A stretch of DNA of 64,000 bases from Methylobacterium sp. Leaf123. Lineage in GTDB: Bacteria > Pseudomonadota > Alphaproteobacteria > Rhizobiales > Beijerinckiaceae. A program made the position numbers and the translations under genes. Below, piece after piece: positions 35,979 through 46,225 of the stretch. The DNA lies in NCBI RefSeq assembly GCF_001423405.1, contig NZ_LMNS01000007.1, positions 1 to 64,000 on the forward strand, given 5' to 3'. Below the pieces are notes generated by a model. The model had not been told where the DNA came from. It saw only the letters and a program-made list of their open reading frames with translations, and did not search any database. Each line of letters begins with the position of its first letter. Positions within the stretch are counted from its first letter, which is position 1.

Positions 35979-37285
35979 GGACGCCTGCCGCCCCCCGACG
36001 TGCCGCAGCCTGTCTGACCATGGCTGTCCTGCTCGCCACGACCGGTATGGCCTGGGCCGAGGATCCCTACCGGCTCGGGCCCCAGGACCAGCTCCAGGTC
36101 AAAGTCTCGGATCTGCGCGCCGGAACGGGCGAGGCCTATCAGTGGCAGGCGTTCAACGGCGAGTTCACCGTGGCCCCCTCCGGGCAGGTGGCGTTTCCGG
36201 TCGTCGGCGAGATCGAGGCCAGCGGGCGCACGACGACGGAGGTCGCCGCCGACCTTGCGGAGCGATTGAAGGCCAAGGCCGGCCTTGCCGCGAAGCCTGA
36301 CGCCTCGGTCCAGATCGTGAAGTTCCGCCCGTTCTACGTCATTGGCAGTGTCGAGAAGCCGGGCGAGTACGATTACCGGCCCCAGCTCAGCGTCCTTCAG
36401 GCGGTCAGCATCGCCGGCGGCATGCAGCGGGTGCCCACCGACATCCTGCTGCGCTTCACCCGCGAGGCGGTGCAGGCGCGCAGCGACATTCAGGAGCTCT
36501 CGGCGACCCGCCTCGCCCTGATCGCGCGCCAAGCGCGGCTCGATGCGGAGATCCGTGAGATTCCGATCACGTTCCCGGCCGAGCTCCAAGCCCGCAGCAA
36601 GGAGCCTGAGATCGCCCGCATCCTGCGCGAGGAGCGCCTCGCCCTCGACACGCGCCGGGCGGCTCTCGAGGCGCAGATCGTCAACCTGAAGTATTACAAG
36701 GACTTCCTGACCGAGCAGATCGGCTCCCTGACGGCGAAGGATGCCAAAACGGCCGAACAGCTCGAACTGATGAAGAACGAACTCGCCCGCATCACCGGCC
36801 TCGTGGCCAAGGGCCTCTCGGCGATGCCGCGGCAGATCGAGGCCTCGCAGACCATCGCGACGCTCGAATCCAATCGGCTCGACAGCCAGATCGCCGTGAT
36901 CCGGGCGCGACAGGACATCTCGAAGGCCGACCGCGACATCCTCGACCTGAAGGATCAGCGCCGCAACACCGCTCTGCAAGAATCGGCCGAGACGCGGATC
37001 AAGCTCAACGAGACCGAAGCGAAGATCGAAGGGGCCAGCGCCCTCCTCCGGCAGGCGGAGATCACCTCGCCCGCCGCGGTGCTGGCCAATTCCGAGGCCT
37101 TCGCCAAGCCGGACTATCTCATCCTCCGCCGCCGCGGGACCAAGGCCGAGACGCTTCCGGCCGACGAAGACGACCTGTTGCAACCCGGCGACGTGGTGCG
37201 CGTGCTGCCGCGGATGAACACCTCGAGTCCCTCCGCATCGGAAGGCCGGGCCCGCGCCCTGGCCGGACCGGCCAATGACGGCTGA
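35975..37285 (+). CDS. Polysaccharide export protein (Wza/ExoF type)
   Basis: A 436-residue protein: signal peptide (TTGMAWAEDPYR), a polysaccharide export domain (YRLGPQDQLQVKVSDL), an SLBB domain (FYVIGSVEKPGEYDY), a long coiled coil (about residues 150-370) and a C-terminal piece (LQPGDVVRVLP). The coiled-coil form matches rhizobial ExoF. No lipobox is seen. It starts by ATGA overlap with the co-polymerase, and together they would form the export channel. Confidence 0.85.
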   Translation: MRTPAAPRRAAACLTMAVLLATTGMAWAEDPYRLGPQDQLQVKVSDLRAGTGEAYQWQAFNGEFTVAPSGQVAFPVVGEIEASGRTTTEVAADLAERLKAKAGLAAKPDASVQIVKFRPFYVIGSVEKPGEYDYRPQLSVLQAVSIAGGMQRVPTDILLRFTREAVQARSDIQELSATRLALIARQARLDAEIREIPITFPAELQARSKEPEIARILREERLALDTRRAALEAQIVNLKYYKDFLTEQIGSLTAKDAKTAEQLELMKNELARITGLVAKGLSAMPRQIEASQTIATLESNRLDSQIAVIRARQDISKADRDILDLKDQRRNTALQESAETRIKLNETEAKIEGASALLRQAEITSPAAVLANSEAFAKPDYLILRRRGTKAETLPADEDDLLQPGDVVRVLPRMNTSSPSASEGRARALAGPANDG

Positions 37286-37294
37286 GGCACACCG

Positions 37295-38731
37295 ATGAGC
37301 TGGCCTGCCGCGCTCCTGTGGGTTCTGATTTTCGCGGCGGCCGTCTCGAACGGGCCGGGCCTGCTCTACCTGCTGATGGTCTGCGGCGCGTTCGGCTCCC
37401 TGCAGATGCTGCCGGGCAGCGGCGGCGCGAACCTGCTGCCTCAATCCGCCTGCGCCGCCGTCTTCGTCTGCAAGGTTCTGATTCAGCGCGGCAACGTCCT
37501 GCGCGGGGTCGAGGCCGCCCTCGATCCGCAGCGCTTGGCCCTGTTCTCGGCCTTCCTCGTCTACGCCCTCTTCGGCGCCGTGGTGCTGCCGCGCGTGTTC
37601 TCGGGAATGATCGAGGTGGTGCCGGTCTCCGCCTTCCGGTTCGGCACGGACATCCTGAAGCCGGGTGCGGGCAACATCACGCAGTCCGGCTACATGATGC
37701 TGTCCTACGCCACGGCCCTGGCCTTCACGGTCATCGGCCAGACCGAGACGACGCGCGCGCATTACCGGCGCGCGCTGCTCTGCGGGGCCTATGCGCTCAT
37801 CGCCACCGGCCTCATCGACCTGATCACCTTCAGCCTCAACCTCGGGGCCGTCCTCGAACCGTTCCGCACCGCCACCTACGCGCTCCTGACGGATGTCGAG
37901 GCCGAGGGGGCCAAGCGCGTCGTCGGCCTGATGCCGGAAGCCTCCAGCTACGGCACGGCCTGCGTCGGCCTCGCGGCGGCGCTCCTCTTCACCCGGCCTC
38001 TCTACCGCCCCGGCACCGAGCTGCGTCTGGTGATGGTCGCAATCGGCGCGCTCGTCCTGATGACCATGCTCTCGACCTCGTCCACGGCCTATGTCGGCCT
38101 TGCGGTGTTCGGGCTGGTCTACGGCTGCGATCTGCTGGTGCGCATGCTCGACGCGGGCAACCCGCGCCGCGACGGGATCGGCCTGGAAGTCGGCCTCATC
38201 GTGCTCGCCGTCTTCGCGGTCTTCGCGACCTTCGTGATCAAGCCGACGCTGTTCGATCCGGTCGTCGCGATGGTCGACAAGATGGTGTTCCAGAAATCCA
38301 GTTCGGCCTCCTATGTCGAGCGCAGCCTGTGGAACAGGGTCGGCTGGCACGCCTTCCTGGATTCCGGCGGCCTCGGGGTCGGGCTCGGCTCGATCCGCGT
38401 CTCGAACTGGGCGATCTCGATCCTCGGCAGCACCGGCCTCTTCGGCGCGCTGCTGATGTTCGGCTTCATCGCGCAGCAGCTCGTGTCCGCACCGCGGGGT
38501 GCTTCGCGCAAGGCCGTCCTGTTCGCCACCGTCACGAAGCTCGCGCTCCTGCCGGTCCTGGTGATGTACCAGCTCTCCGGCACCATTCCCGATATCGGGA
38601 TCGCCGCCTCCGCAGCGCTCGGCATGATTGCGGCCACCCACGCACGGCCCGGCGGCCAGCGGACCATGCCCCTGCGATCGCTCGCGGGCCGGCCCGCGTC
38701 GGTGGGCGGCCCGTCGGAGTTCCAGACGTGA
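37295..38731 (+). CDS. Wzy/ExoQ-like polysaccharide polymerase
   Basis: A 478-residue membrane protein with at least ten hydrophobic helices and a large loop (VFQKSSSASYVERSLWNRVG) before the last helices, the pattern of O-antigen ligase/polymerase family proteins. It would join repeat units on the periplasmic face. It lies nine bases after the export gene. Assignment rests on topology and context, since this family is poorly conserved. The 291 bases after it hold no gene. Confidence 0.75.
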   Translation: MSWPAALLWVLIFAAAVSNGPGLLYLLMVCGAFGSLQMLPGSGGANLLPQSACAAVFVCKVLIQRGNVLRGVEAALDPQRLALFSAFLVYALFGAVVLPRVFSGMIEVVPVSAFRFGTDILKPGAGNITQSGYMMLSYATALAFTVIGQTETTRAHYRRALLCGAYALIATGLIDLITFSLNLGAVLEPFRTATYALLTDVEAEGAKRVVGLMPEASSYGTACVGLAAALLFTRPLYRPGTELRLVMVAIGALVLMTMLSTSSTAYVGLAVFGLVYGCDLLVRMLDAGNPRRDGIGLEVGLIVLAVFAVFATFVIKPTLFDPVVAMVDKMVFQKSSSASYVERSLWNRVGWHAFLDSGGLGVGLGSIRVSNWAISILGSTGLFGALLMFGFIAQQLVSAPRGASRKAVLFATVTKLALLPVLVMYQLSGTIPDIGIAASAALGMIAATHARPGGQRTMPLRSLAGRPASVGGPSEFQT

Positions 38732-39022
38732 GGATCGCCGCCACGGGCCGCGCGGCAGACCCGACGCAAGCCTTGCGCAGTGTTCGCGGAGGCCGAATCC
38801 GGTCAACACCGCGATCGGCACCCAATCCGATCGGCTACGCCCTTGTATCCGGCGTGAGATATCGGACACACAATTGCATTTTCGTCAGCGGACTGGACCG
38901 AACGAGGCGAAACAATCGTATTCCTCCGGCAAATCGGCCTACACAGTCGAGCCAGAGGCAACACGCCGACACCTGCCCGCGCGTCGGAGCCTCCGCTTCC
39001 TTGTTCACTCGGCGAGGGATCG

Positions 39023-40153
39023 ATGGATCATGGCGATGTGCGTCTCCTCACCCGCGAGCCGCCTCTGACGTCTTCGGGAGGTCCCTGCCCGACAGCGACC
39101 TTCGCGATCAATGGTCGCTTTTACGCTCAACCGGTGACCGGCGTGCAGCGCTACGCCCGGGAGATCGTATCGGAACTCGACGGCCTGTTGAGTCGTCAGG
39201 GTGCGCGGGCCCAGCTGATCCTGCCGCCGACGGTTGCGGCACTGCCGGCCTTCGCGACGATCGAGCCGTGCCGCGCGGGCAGGGCTTCGGGCCATCTCTG
39301 GGAGCAGGCGATCCTGCCCGTCCGGGCCGGGGCGCCGCTGCTCAACCTGTGCAACACCGGGCCGCTCTCGCTGCGTCGACAGATCGTGTGCATGCACGAT
39401 ACGAACGTGTTCGACGAGCCGAGCAGCTACAGCCCCTCCTTCCGCGCGCTCTACCGGGTGCTGCTGCCGGGCCTCGCCAAGCGTGGGGCGGTGATCACCT
39501 CCGTCTCGCGCTTCTCGGCCCACCAACTCGCCCAGCGTCTCGGGATCGCACCGCACTCGATCACGGTCATGTACAACGGGCGCGAGCACGTCTTCCGCTG
39601 GAACGCCGCAGCGTCCGACCTGTCTGCACGCCTGCGCGGGGTGCGGCCCTTCGTTCTGCTGCTCGGAAGCCGCGCCCGGCACAAGAACGCCGCCTTCATC
39701 CTGCGGCAGGCGGAAGCGCTCGACGCCCTGGGCATCGACCTCATCGTAGCGGGCGGCTACGCGGCCATCTTCTCGCCGACGGAATCTGTGCGCGCCCGCA
39801 ACATTCACGGCCTCGGCGTCGTCACGGACGACGACCTCGCCTGGCTCTACGCGCACGCTCTCTGCCTGGCCTTTCCCTCACGCTCCGAAGGGTTCGGCCT
39901 GCCCCTGCTCGAGGCGATGACGCTCGGTTGCCCGGTGATTGCCTCGAACCAGTCCTGCCTGCCGGAGATCTGCGGCGACGCGACCCTTCTCGCGGGTCCG
40001 GACGACGCGCCGGCTTGGCTGGCCCATGTCCGCACCCTGGTCGCGTCGCCGGATCTGCGTGCCGAGCTGCGCGGACGCGGTCTGGAGCGCGCGAAGGCCT
40101 TCTCCTGGCGCAACGCGGCCCAGAGTTATCTCGACCTGCTGCAACGCCTTTAG
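39023..40153 (+). CDS. Glycosyltransferase family 4
   Basis: A 376-residue GT-B enzyme. N-terminal FAINGRFYAQPVTGVQRYAR is the classic GT4 opening, and the donor domain has E-x7-E in PSRSEGFGLPLLEAMTLGCP. It is probably cytoplasmic, working on the EPS repeat unit. It has its own upstream gap, so a separate promoter is possible. Confidence 0.85.
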   Translation: MDHGDVRLLTREPPLTSSGGPCPTATFAINGRFYAQPVTGVQRYAREIVSELDGLLSRQGARAQLILPPTVAALPAFATIEPCRAGRASGHLWEQAILPVRAGAPLLNLCNTGPLSLRRQIVCMHDTNVFDEPSSYSPSFRALYRVLLPGLAKRGAVITSVSRFSAHQLAQRLGIAPHSITVMYNGREHVFRWNAAASDLSARLRGVRPFVLLLGSRARHKNAAFILRQAEALDALGIDLIVAGGYAAIFSPTESVRARNIHGLGVVTDDDLAWLYAHALCLAFPSRSEGFGLPLLEAMTLGCPVIASNQSCLPEICGDATLLAGPDDAPAWLAHVRTLVASPDLRAELRGRGLERAKAFSWRNAAQSYLDLLQRL

Positions 40154-40352
40154 AGCGCGCTCCTCCGAACCGGATACCGGCGCGGCGACGCCGGCACCTT
40201 TGCGAGAGCGTAGCCGCCGCGTCCGACCGGGACGCATGTCGGCGCGCGCCTCGATCCGAATTTGCGGCCGGCGCGGCGCCGCCGCGCACGCGGATTGCTT
40301 CGCGAGAAGGCCGCATCCGTTTTTTCCCTGCCAGCGAGAGAGGCCAGCGGTG

Positions 40353-41258
40353 ATGAGCATTCGGCCCTTCGACACCGCCGCGATCGACCCGGCGCGCGTC
40401 TGCGTCGGGATCGCGACGCGCGGTCGCCCGGACCAGCTCGCGGCGATGCTCGACAACCTCGCCCGCCAGACCCTGAAGCCGCAGACGATCATCGTCTGCT
40501 GCACGGGCCCCGAGGATGTCGGCGCGGTCGCCGCGCGCGGGGACGTGACGGTGGTCTACGAACAGCCGGGCCTCGCCCGGCAGCGCAACGGCATTCTGCG
40601 CGCGCTCCCGGACGGGACGGACTGGATCGTCTTCTTCGACGACGACTTCTATCCCGATCCGCGCTGGATCGAGACCGTGTCGCGGGCCTTCCGGGCCGAG
40701 CCGGGTCTGGCCTGCATCACCGGCCATGTGCTGGCCGACGGCATTCTCGGGCCCGGCCTCACCCGCGAGGAGGCGCTGGCGTGCATTGCCGCCCACGATC
40801 CGGCCACGGACGATTGGGTGATCGAGGGCTACAGCCCCTATGGCTGCAACATGGCCTTCCGCTGCGAGACCATCGCGGGTCTGCGGTTCGACGAGCGGCT
40901 CGTGCTCTACGGATGGCTGGAGGATCGCGACTTCGGAACCCGCGTCGAGCAGCGCGGCGGGCGGCTGATCAAGCTCGGCACGGCCACCGGCGTGCATCTC
41001 GGCGTCAAGGGTGGCCGGGTGTCCGGACGCAAGCTCGGCTACTCCCAGGTGATGAACCCGGTCTACATGCACCGGAAGAGCACGATGACCACCGCGCAGC
41101 TGATCCGCCAGATCATCCGCAACGTCGCCGCCAACCTCGTGAAGTCGGCCCGGCCCGAGCCCTATGTCGACCGTCGTGGGCGCCTCGTCGGAAACCTCAT
41201 CGCCGCGCTCGACCTGCTGCGCCTGCGCCTGACTCCGGAACGGGCCGCCTCCCTATGA
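40353..41258 (+). CDS. Glycosyltransferase family 2
   Basis: A 301-residue GT-A enzyme: VCVGIATRGRPDQLAAML at the N-terminus, a DxD-like metal site in IVFFDDDFYPDPRW, and a later acidic block in YGWLEDRDFGTR. It should transfer a sugar to the lipid-linked EPS unit. ATG at 40353 is used, with GTG one codon earlier as an alternative. The stop overlaps the next start as ATGA. Confidence 0.83.
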   Translation: MSIRPFDTAAIDPARVCVGIATRGRPDQLAAMLDNLARQTLKPQTIIVCCTGPEDVGAVAARGDVTVVYEQPGLARQRNGILRALPDGTDWIVFFDDDFYPDPRWIETVSRAFRAEPGLACITGHVLADGILGPGLTREEALACIAAHDPATDDWVIEGYSPYGCNMAFRCETIAGLRFDERLVLYGWLEDRDFGTRVEQRGGRLIKLGTATGVHLGVKGGRVSGRKLGYSQVMNPVYMHRKSTMTTAQLIRQIIRNVAANLVKSARPEPYVDRRGRLVGNLIAALDLLRLRLTPERAASL

Positions 41259-42946
41259 ACTACACCTCCAAGATCGTCCGCCCGGACGACCCGCATGACG
41301 GCCCGCTTCCCGGGCTCGACCGCATCGACTTCGGCGAGCCCGGTTACGAGGCCGAGACGACGCTGATCGGCGACCTGATCGCCGCGATCCGGCGGCATGC
41401 CCTGGCGCTCGCCCTATGGATCCTGCTCTGCACGGCCGCCGGCGTCGCCTATGTGGTGATGGCCCAGCCTGAATTCGTGGCTGCGGCTCAGATCGCGCTG
41501 GAGCCGCGGGTGCGCTTGCCGCCGGGCGCAGACGCCGCGGCAGCCGCCTCCGCCACGGCCCCGACCCTCGACAGCGCCCAGGCGGAGAGCCAGGTGCAGA
41601 TCATCCGCTCCGCACGCAACCTGCGCTACGTGTTCGACACGCTCGGCCTCGACAAGGATCCGGCCTATACGGCCAAGGGGCCGGGCCTCATCAGACGAAC
41701 CATCGACGGGATCACGGCCCTTCTTCCGTTCCTGTCCACGCCTCCCCCCTCGCCCGAGGAGGAGGCGATGCGCGCCCGCGAAATCGCCTTCCAGAACTTC
41801 TCCGATCGGGTGCAGGTCAAGCGGCTCGGGCAGTCCTACGTCCTCGAAGTGTCGTTCCGGGGCCTGACACCGCAGGATGCCGCCCGCCTGACGAACGCGA
41901 TCGCGGCGGCTTACATCCGCGACCAAGTGCTCGTCCGCGCCGCTTCGGATCAGCGCGGCACCGAGTTCCTGCAGGGCCGGATCGCCCTGATCCAGGCTCA
42001 GAAGAAGGCCGCCGACGAGGCGGTCGCCACGGGCGTGATCACCGATTTCCAGTTTCCGGATTCGGACGCGCGCATCGTCGGCGCGGCGCTGCGGCCCCTC
42101 GCGGCCGCCTATCCGCAGACCAAACTGATCCTTCTGCTCGGCGCTCTCTTCGGCCTCGTCAGCGGCATCGGGTGCATCGCGGTCCTGCACAGCTTCGACC
42201 GTACCGTCCGCTCGCTGGCTCAGATTCGCCGGACGCTCGGCACCGACGGCATTGTCGTCCCGCGCTTCAAGGGCGGACGCCTGACGGAGACCACCGCACT
42301 CGACCGGCCCGATTCCGAGTTCGCGCTCGCCCTCCGCCAGTTGCGCACCGTCCTCTTCGCCGCGGGGGGCGAGTCCCGCTCCCTCTCGGTCGGGCTCGTC
42401 TCCTGCCACAAGGACGAGGGCTGCAGCATGCTCAGCGCCAACCTGGCCTGCCTGCTCTCCACATCGAGCGACCGGGTGGTGCTCGTGGATGCCGATTTGC
42501 GCGATCCCGAACTCACCCGCCGCTTCGCACCGAGGGCGACGACCGGGCTCGAAAGCCTCGTGCTCTCGCCCGGCATCGGCGCGGACCTGCCTGAGATCGC
42601 ACTCTCCGCCACGTTCGGCTTCGTGCCCGCCGTGGCGGCCGGGCAGGCGGCCAATCCCAACGCCTTTCTCGGCGCACGCGGGATGCGGGCGGCGCTGGCG
42701 CGGGTCAACGGCAAGCGGGATCTCATCCTCGACCTGCCGCCGCTCGATGCCTCCTCCGACGCCCAGGCGATCGGGCACATGCTCACCGGCATCGTCCTCG
42801 TCGCCAGCCTGAACCGGACGAAGCTCGACCAGCTCTCGGACGCCATCCGCGCCCTCCGGTCGGCCAATTGCCGCGTTCTGGGGATCGTCCTCAACGATCC
42901 GGTGCCGTCCCCCAAAGCCAGGAGGCGAGTCAGTGCATCAGCCTAG
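41255..42946 (+). CDS. Wzc-like co-polymerase with degenerate tyrosine-kinase domain
   Basis: A 563-residue protein: Wzz domain between helices at about residues 51-71 and 290-310, then a cytoplasmic BY-kinase-like domain. Walker A, normally GEGKST, reads DEGCSM at about 387-392, with Cys390 in place of the essential Lys. Walker A' (VVLVDADLRDP) is kept, and a Walker B-like stretch reads LILDLPPLD. The C-terminus (SPKARRRVSASA) has no tyrosine cluster. So it is likely a structural co-polymerase without kinase activity. It is coupled to the GT2 gene before it and the pyruvyltransferase gene after it. Confidence 0.83.
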   Translation: MNYTSKIVRPDDPHDGPLPGLDRIDFGEPGYEAETTLIGDLIAAIRRHALALALWILLCTAAGVAYVVMAQPEFVAAAQIALEPRVRLPPGADAAAAASATAPTLDSAQAESQVQIIRSARNLRYVFDTLGLDKDPAYTAKGPGLIRRTIDGITALLPFLSTPPPSPEEEAMRAREIAFQNFSDRVQVKRLGQSYVLEVSFRGLTPQDAARLTNAIAAAYIRDQVLVRAASDQRGTEFLQGRIALIQAQKKAADEAVATGVITDFQFPDSDARIVGAALRPLAAAYPQTKLILLLGALFGLVSGIGCIAVLHSFDRTVRSLAQIRRTLGTDGIVVPRFKGGRLTETTALDRPDSEFALALRQLRTVLFAAGGESRSLSVGLVSCHKDEGCSMLSANLACLLSTSSDRVVLVDADLRDPELTRRFAPRATTGLESLVLSPGIGADLPEIALSATFGFVPAVAAGQAANPNAFLGARGMRAALARVNGKRDLILDLPPLDASSDAQAIGHMLTGIVLVASLNRTKLDQLSDAIRALRSANCRVLGIVLNDPVPSPKARRRVSASA

Positions 42947-44219
42947 TGCGGCGAAGCGAGCGGGAAGCAGACGGCCCGACGAACTGCGTGTCGGCCTCTT
43001 TAACGTCAAGTATAGCCCGAACCTCGGCGATGGCCTGCTCTCGGAATGCATCGAGGCCGAACTCAAGCGTCTCGTGCCCGGCCTGTCCGTCGAGGCCTTC
43101 GACCTTGCGGGCCGCACGGACTACGTCGCGGGGGGGCGCCTGCGCGGAACCGCACTGAGTCTGCTCCAGAGCAGCCCGACGCCCGTGCGCCACGGCCTCG
43201 CACGCGCGCTGCTCGGCCGCTCCCTGAGCCGTCAGCGCCCCGTTTGGCGCTCACGGCTCGCGGGCATCGACGCGGCGGTGACCGGCGGCGGCAACCTGTT
43301 CAGCGACGCCGACCTCAACTTTCCTCTCAAGATCGACGCGGCCTGGGGCGAGCTGCGCGCGGCCGGCATCCCCACCGCGGTGTTCGCCGTCGGCGTGGCC
43401 GATAACTGGTCCGAGACCGGGGCCGCCCTGTTTCGGCGTGCACTGGCGGGTACGCGCATCGTCGAAGCCTCGGTGCGCGACGCGCGCTCGGCCGAGATCT
43501 GGAACCGGCGGCTCGGCCCGTCGGGCGCCCCCCGCGCGCGGGTGGTGCACGATCCCGGCCTCTTGGTCGCCCGGCACGTACCGCAGGTGCGCCGCCCCTG
43601 CACGACGCCGCGGATCGGCCTCGGCCTCACCCACCCGACCACGCTGCGCTACCATTCCGACGAGGCGGCGGTGAGCGAGCGCGATCTGAACGCGTGGTAC
43701 GCGGCGCTGGTCCGCGGCTGCTTCGCGCGGGGCTGGACCGTCGATGTCTTCACGAACGGCAGTCCGGAGGACGAGGCCTATCTGCGCCGCCTGCGCGCGA
43801 TCCTGGCCGAAACCGCCCCGGCGCCGCCCGGCGGGCCGGCCATCACCTTCGCGCCGCGCTTCCGCAACCCGACCGAACTCGCGACCTTCGTGTCGGGGCT
43901 CGACCTGCTGATGGCCCACCGGCTGCACGCCAACATCGCGGCCTATTCCTACGGCGTCCCGCAGATCGGCTTCACTTGGGATCTCAAGCTCGTGAGCTTT
44001 TTCGACCTCGTCGGGCGCGGCGACTACGTCCACACCGCGGGCCGCGAGAGTCCCGAGGTCGTGCTGGCGCTGGCCGAGCGCGGTTTGCGCGAGGGTCTCG
44101 ACCGCCGTCGCCATGGCAAAATCCTCGACGAGGCCTGTGCCGACGTGGCCGTCCTCGCCGAGGCCCTGAAGACAAGCGTCGGGCCTGAGGCCGCGATCCC
44201 CTGCGAGGCTCGGACATGA
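42933..44219 (+). CDS. Polysaccharide pyruvyl transferase family protein
   Basis: A 428-residue protein of the CsaB/ExoV type: FNVKYSPNLGDGLLSE at the N-terminus, AAVTGGGNLFSD, and LLMAHRLHANIAAYSYGVPQ in the C-terminal half. Such enzymes add ketal pyruvate from phosphoenolpyruvate to sugars and make the polymer acidic. GTG start, overlapping the previous gene by 14 bases; ATGA overlap with the next. Confidence 0.82.
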   Translation: MHQPSAAKRAGSRRPDELRVGLFNVKYSPNLGDGLLSECIEAELKRLVPGLSVEAFDLAGRTDYVAGGRLRGTALSLLQSSPTPVRHGLARALLGRSLSRQRPVWRSRLAGIDAAVTGGGNLFSDADLNFPLKIDAAWGELRAAGIPTAVFAVGVADNWSETGAALFRRALAGTRIVEASVRDARSAEIWNRRLGPSGAPRARVVHDPGLLVARHVPQVRRPCTTPRIGLGLTHPTTLRYHSDEAAVSERDLNAWYAALVRGCFARGWTVDVFTNGSPEDEAYLRRLRAILAETAPAPPGGPAITFAPRFRNPTELATFVSGLDLLMAHRLHANIAAYSYGVPQIGFTWDLKLVSFFDLVGRGDYVHTAGRESPEVVLALAERGLREGLDRRRHGKILDEACADVAVLAEALKTSVGPEAAIPCEART

Positions 44220-45526
44220 GCGGCTCTCCGGCAACGGCAGCACCGGCGCGCGGGCGCGAGGCCCTACCAGGATCCGCGCCGAGCCGCGTCGTCGTGATCA
44301 ACGACCGCTCCCTCGCCTTCGGCGGCGCCACCGGGCTCGCCCTGCTGAGCGCCCGCCTCCTGCAGGCGCGCGGCATCCCCGTCACCTATGTCACCGGCGA
44401 CGAGGGCGAGAATCCCGCCCTCGCGGAAGCCGGCATCCCGGTCCATGCGCTCGGCGGCAAGCGGCTGCTCGAGGCGGGGGCGCTGGCGAGCCTGCGCCGC
44501 GGCCTCTACAACCCGGCAACCCTCGATCTCGTCGGCGACCTGATCCGCCGCCACGACGATCCCGGCACGATCTACCACATCCATACGTGGAGCCAGATCC
44601 TGTCGCCCGCCGTGTTCCGGGCCCTCGAGCCGGTGCGCGACCGGCTGTTCGTGAGCGCCCACGACTTCTTCCTCACCTGCCCGAACGGGGCCTACGCGCT
44701 GTTCCAACAGGGCCAGACCTGCCCGCACGTTCCGCTCGGCCTCGCCTGTCTCGCCACGCAATGCGACCGCCGCAGCTACGCGCACAAGCTCTGGCGGGTG
44801 GCCCGCCAAGCGGTGCAGACCCGCACCCTGCGCTACCGGGACGCGGCGCCGCGTGTCCTCGCCATCCACGCCGCGATGCGGCCGCTGCTGGTCCGCGGCG
44901 GCGTTCCCGACGCGGCGATCACCACGATCCCGAACCCGATCCATCCCTGGAGCGCGACCCGCATCGCCGCCGAGCGCAACCGCGCCTTCGTGTTCGTCGG
45001 CCGCCTGAACGAGGAGAAGGGGCCCGATCTCGCCGCTCGGGCCGCGCAGGCCGCAGGGGTGCCGCTGCTGGTGATCGGCGACGGGCCGCTTCTGGAAACG
45101 CTGCGGCGCGACCATCCCGAGGTCCAGTTCGCCGGCCGCCAGCCGGCCGAGACGGTGGCGCATCTCGTCCGCGATGCCCGCGCCCTGGTCATGCCCTCGC
45201 GCTACCCGGAGCCCTACGGCCTCGTGGCCGGGGAAGCCCTGTGGAGCGGCCTTCCGGTGATCCTGACCGACCAGGCGCTGCTCGCCGCCGACATCGTGAT
45301 CCGCGAGGCCGGTCTCGCCTGCGACCCGCGCGACGAGGCCGCCCTCGCCGAGGCCATGGCGCGGCTGGCGGGCAACGACGCGCTCACCGAGCGGATGAGC
45401 CGCAACGCCTTCACCCGCACGGCCGATCTCGGCCACAGCACCGATGGCTGGACCGACGCCCTGCTCGACGCCTACGCCGCCGTCCTGCCCGAGCCAGCCC
45501 AGGCGCGCGAGCCGCTGCCCGCCTGA
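44216..45526 (+). CDS. Glycosyltransferase family 4
   Basis: A 436-residue GT-B enzyme. VVINDRSLAFGGATGLALLS opens the acceptor domain; the donor domain has FVFVGRLNEEKGPDLAARAA and an E-x7-E in YPEPYGLVAGEALWSGLP. A Cys-rich stretch (LTCPNGAYALFQQGQTC, then CLATQCDRRSY) is seen in a subset of these enzymes. It is the last gene of the tightly coupled block starting at 40353. Confidence 0.83.
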   Translation: MSGSPATAAPARGREALPGSAPSRVVVINDRSLAFGGATGLALLSARLLQARGIPVTYVTGDEGENPALAEAGIPVHALGGKRLLEAGALASLRRGLYNPATLDLVGDLIRRHDDPGTIYHIHTWSQILSPAVFRALEPVRDRLFVSAHDFFLTCPNGAYALFQQGQTCPHVPLGLACLATQCDRRSYAHKLWRVARQAVQTRTLRYRDAAPRVLAIHAAMRPLLVRGGVPDAAITTIPNPIHPWSATRIAAERNRAFVFVGRLNEEKGPDLAARAAQAAGVPLLVIGDGPLLETLRRDHPEVQFAGRQPAETVAHLVRDARALVMPSRYPEPYGLVAGEALWSGLPVILTDQALLAADIVIREAGLACDPRDEAALAEAMARLAGNDALTERMSRNAFTRTADLGHSTDGWTDALLDAYAAVLPEPAQAREPLPA

Positions 45527-46225
45527 ACGGCCTCGCGCGTCCGGGGTAGTCCGGATCGCTGGCAATCGATGGCGCCCTGACCATCCGGGCTCAGATCGAG
45601 CCGGTGCGCTGCATCGGCAGGCGAGCCGCGCACCGATGCCCCCCGCTTTCCGATCCTCGGCCTACGGGGCCGGACCCGCCGCCCGCGCTCCCCTGTTCAC
45701 GGTCATCGGACCGTGAGCGCAGCGGGACGCAGGTGGGCGTGGGACATGATACGGGAGGATGAGGCCCAGCGTCTCGGGGGGCGCACGATCAGATCAGGCT
45801 TCGACGCGGCTCCATAAAAAGCTGTCTGCTGCTCGGGCAAAAGTTCGTGAGCTTGATGATGTGAGTAAATTTGTTGAATTCTATAGCGCACTTTATCATT
45901 CATAGACTTTGTATGCCCGATATTAGTCGCTATGTTCCAACTGATATTATACATACCAATATCAATCATGAAATAAAAATCCTTCCACCTGATAAAAATA
46001 GCTGATGCATCGCATAGCTAAATCTTAAGTATATGATCAAGAACTAAAATCTCTAGTTGTTTCCCTGAATATCGGACTTTTGGGGTCGTTTTGCAGTCGA
46101 TGCACTCAGTCTAATTTCGTATTGACTAGCGCGGGGGTTGCTTGAGAGCTGACGTCGATTCTGTTGGTCGGCGCAAACGCCACACTCAGAAGCCGAGAGC
46201 AATCTGCCCAGGGCGAGACTAAGAC
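45527..46225. other. AT-rich gap before a broken acyltransferase
   Basis: No gene supported. Bases 45830-46130 are far more AT-rich than the surroundings. An 88-codon minus-strand frame at 45703-45969 has no recognisable domain. The composition suggests DNA of other origin. Confidence 0.5.

Noticed and set aside
35684..38869. 1061-codon minus-strand frame
   Set aside because: Antisense shadow of the export protein and polymerase genes, with low-complexity charged sequence.
37318..42946. Very long plus-strand frames of 1011 and 894 codons
   Set aside because: The first is a shadow frame over the polymerase and GT4 genes. In the second only the Wzc-like part from 41255 is real; the start of the frame shadows the GT2 gene.
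45703..45969. 88-codon minus-strand frame in the AT-rich gap
   Set aside because: No recognisable domain, mixed composition and no convincing RBS.
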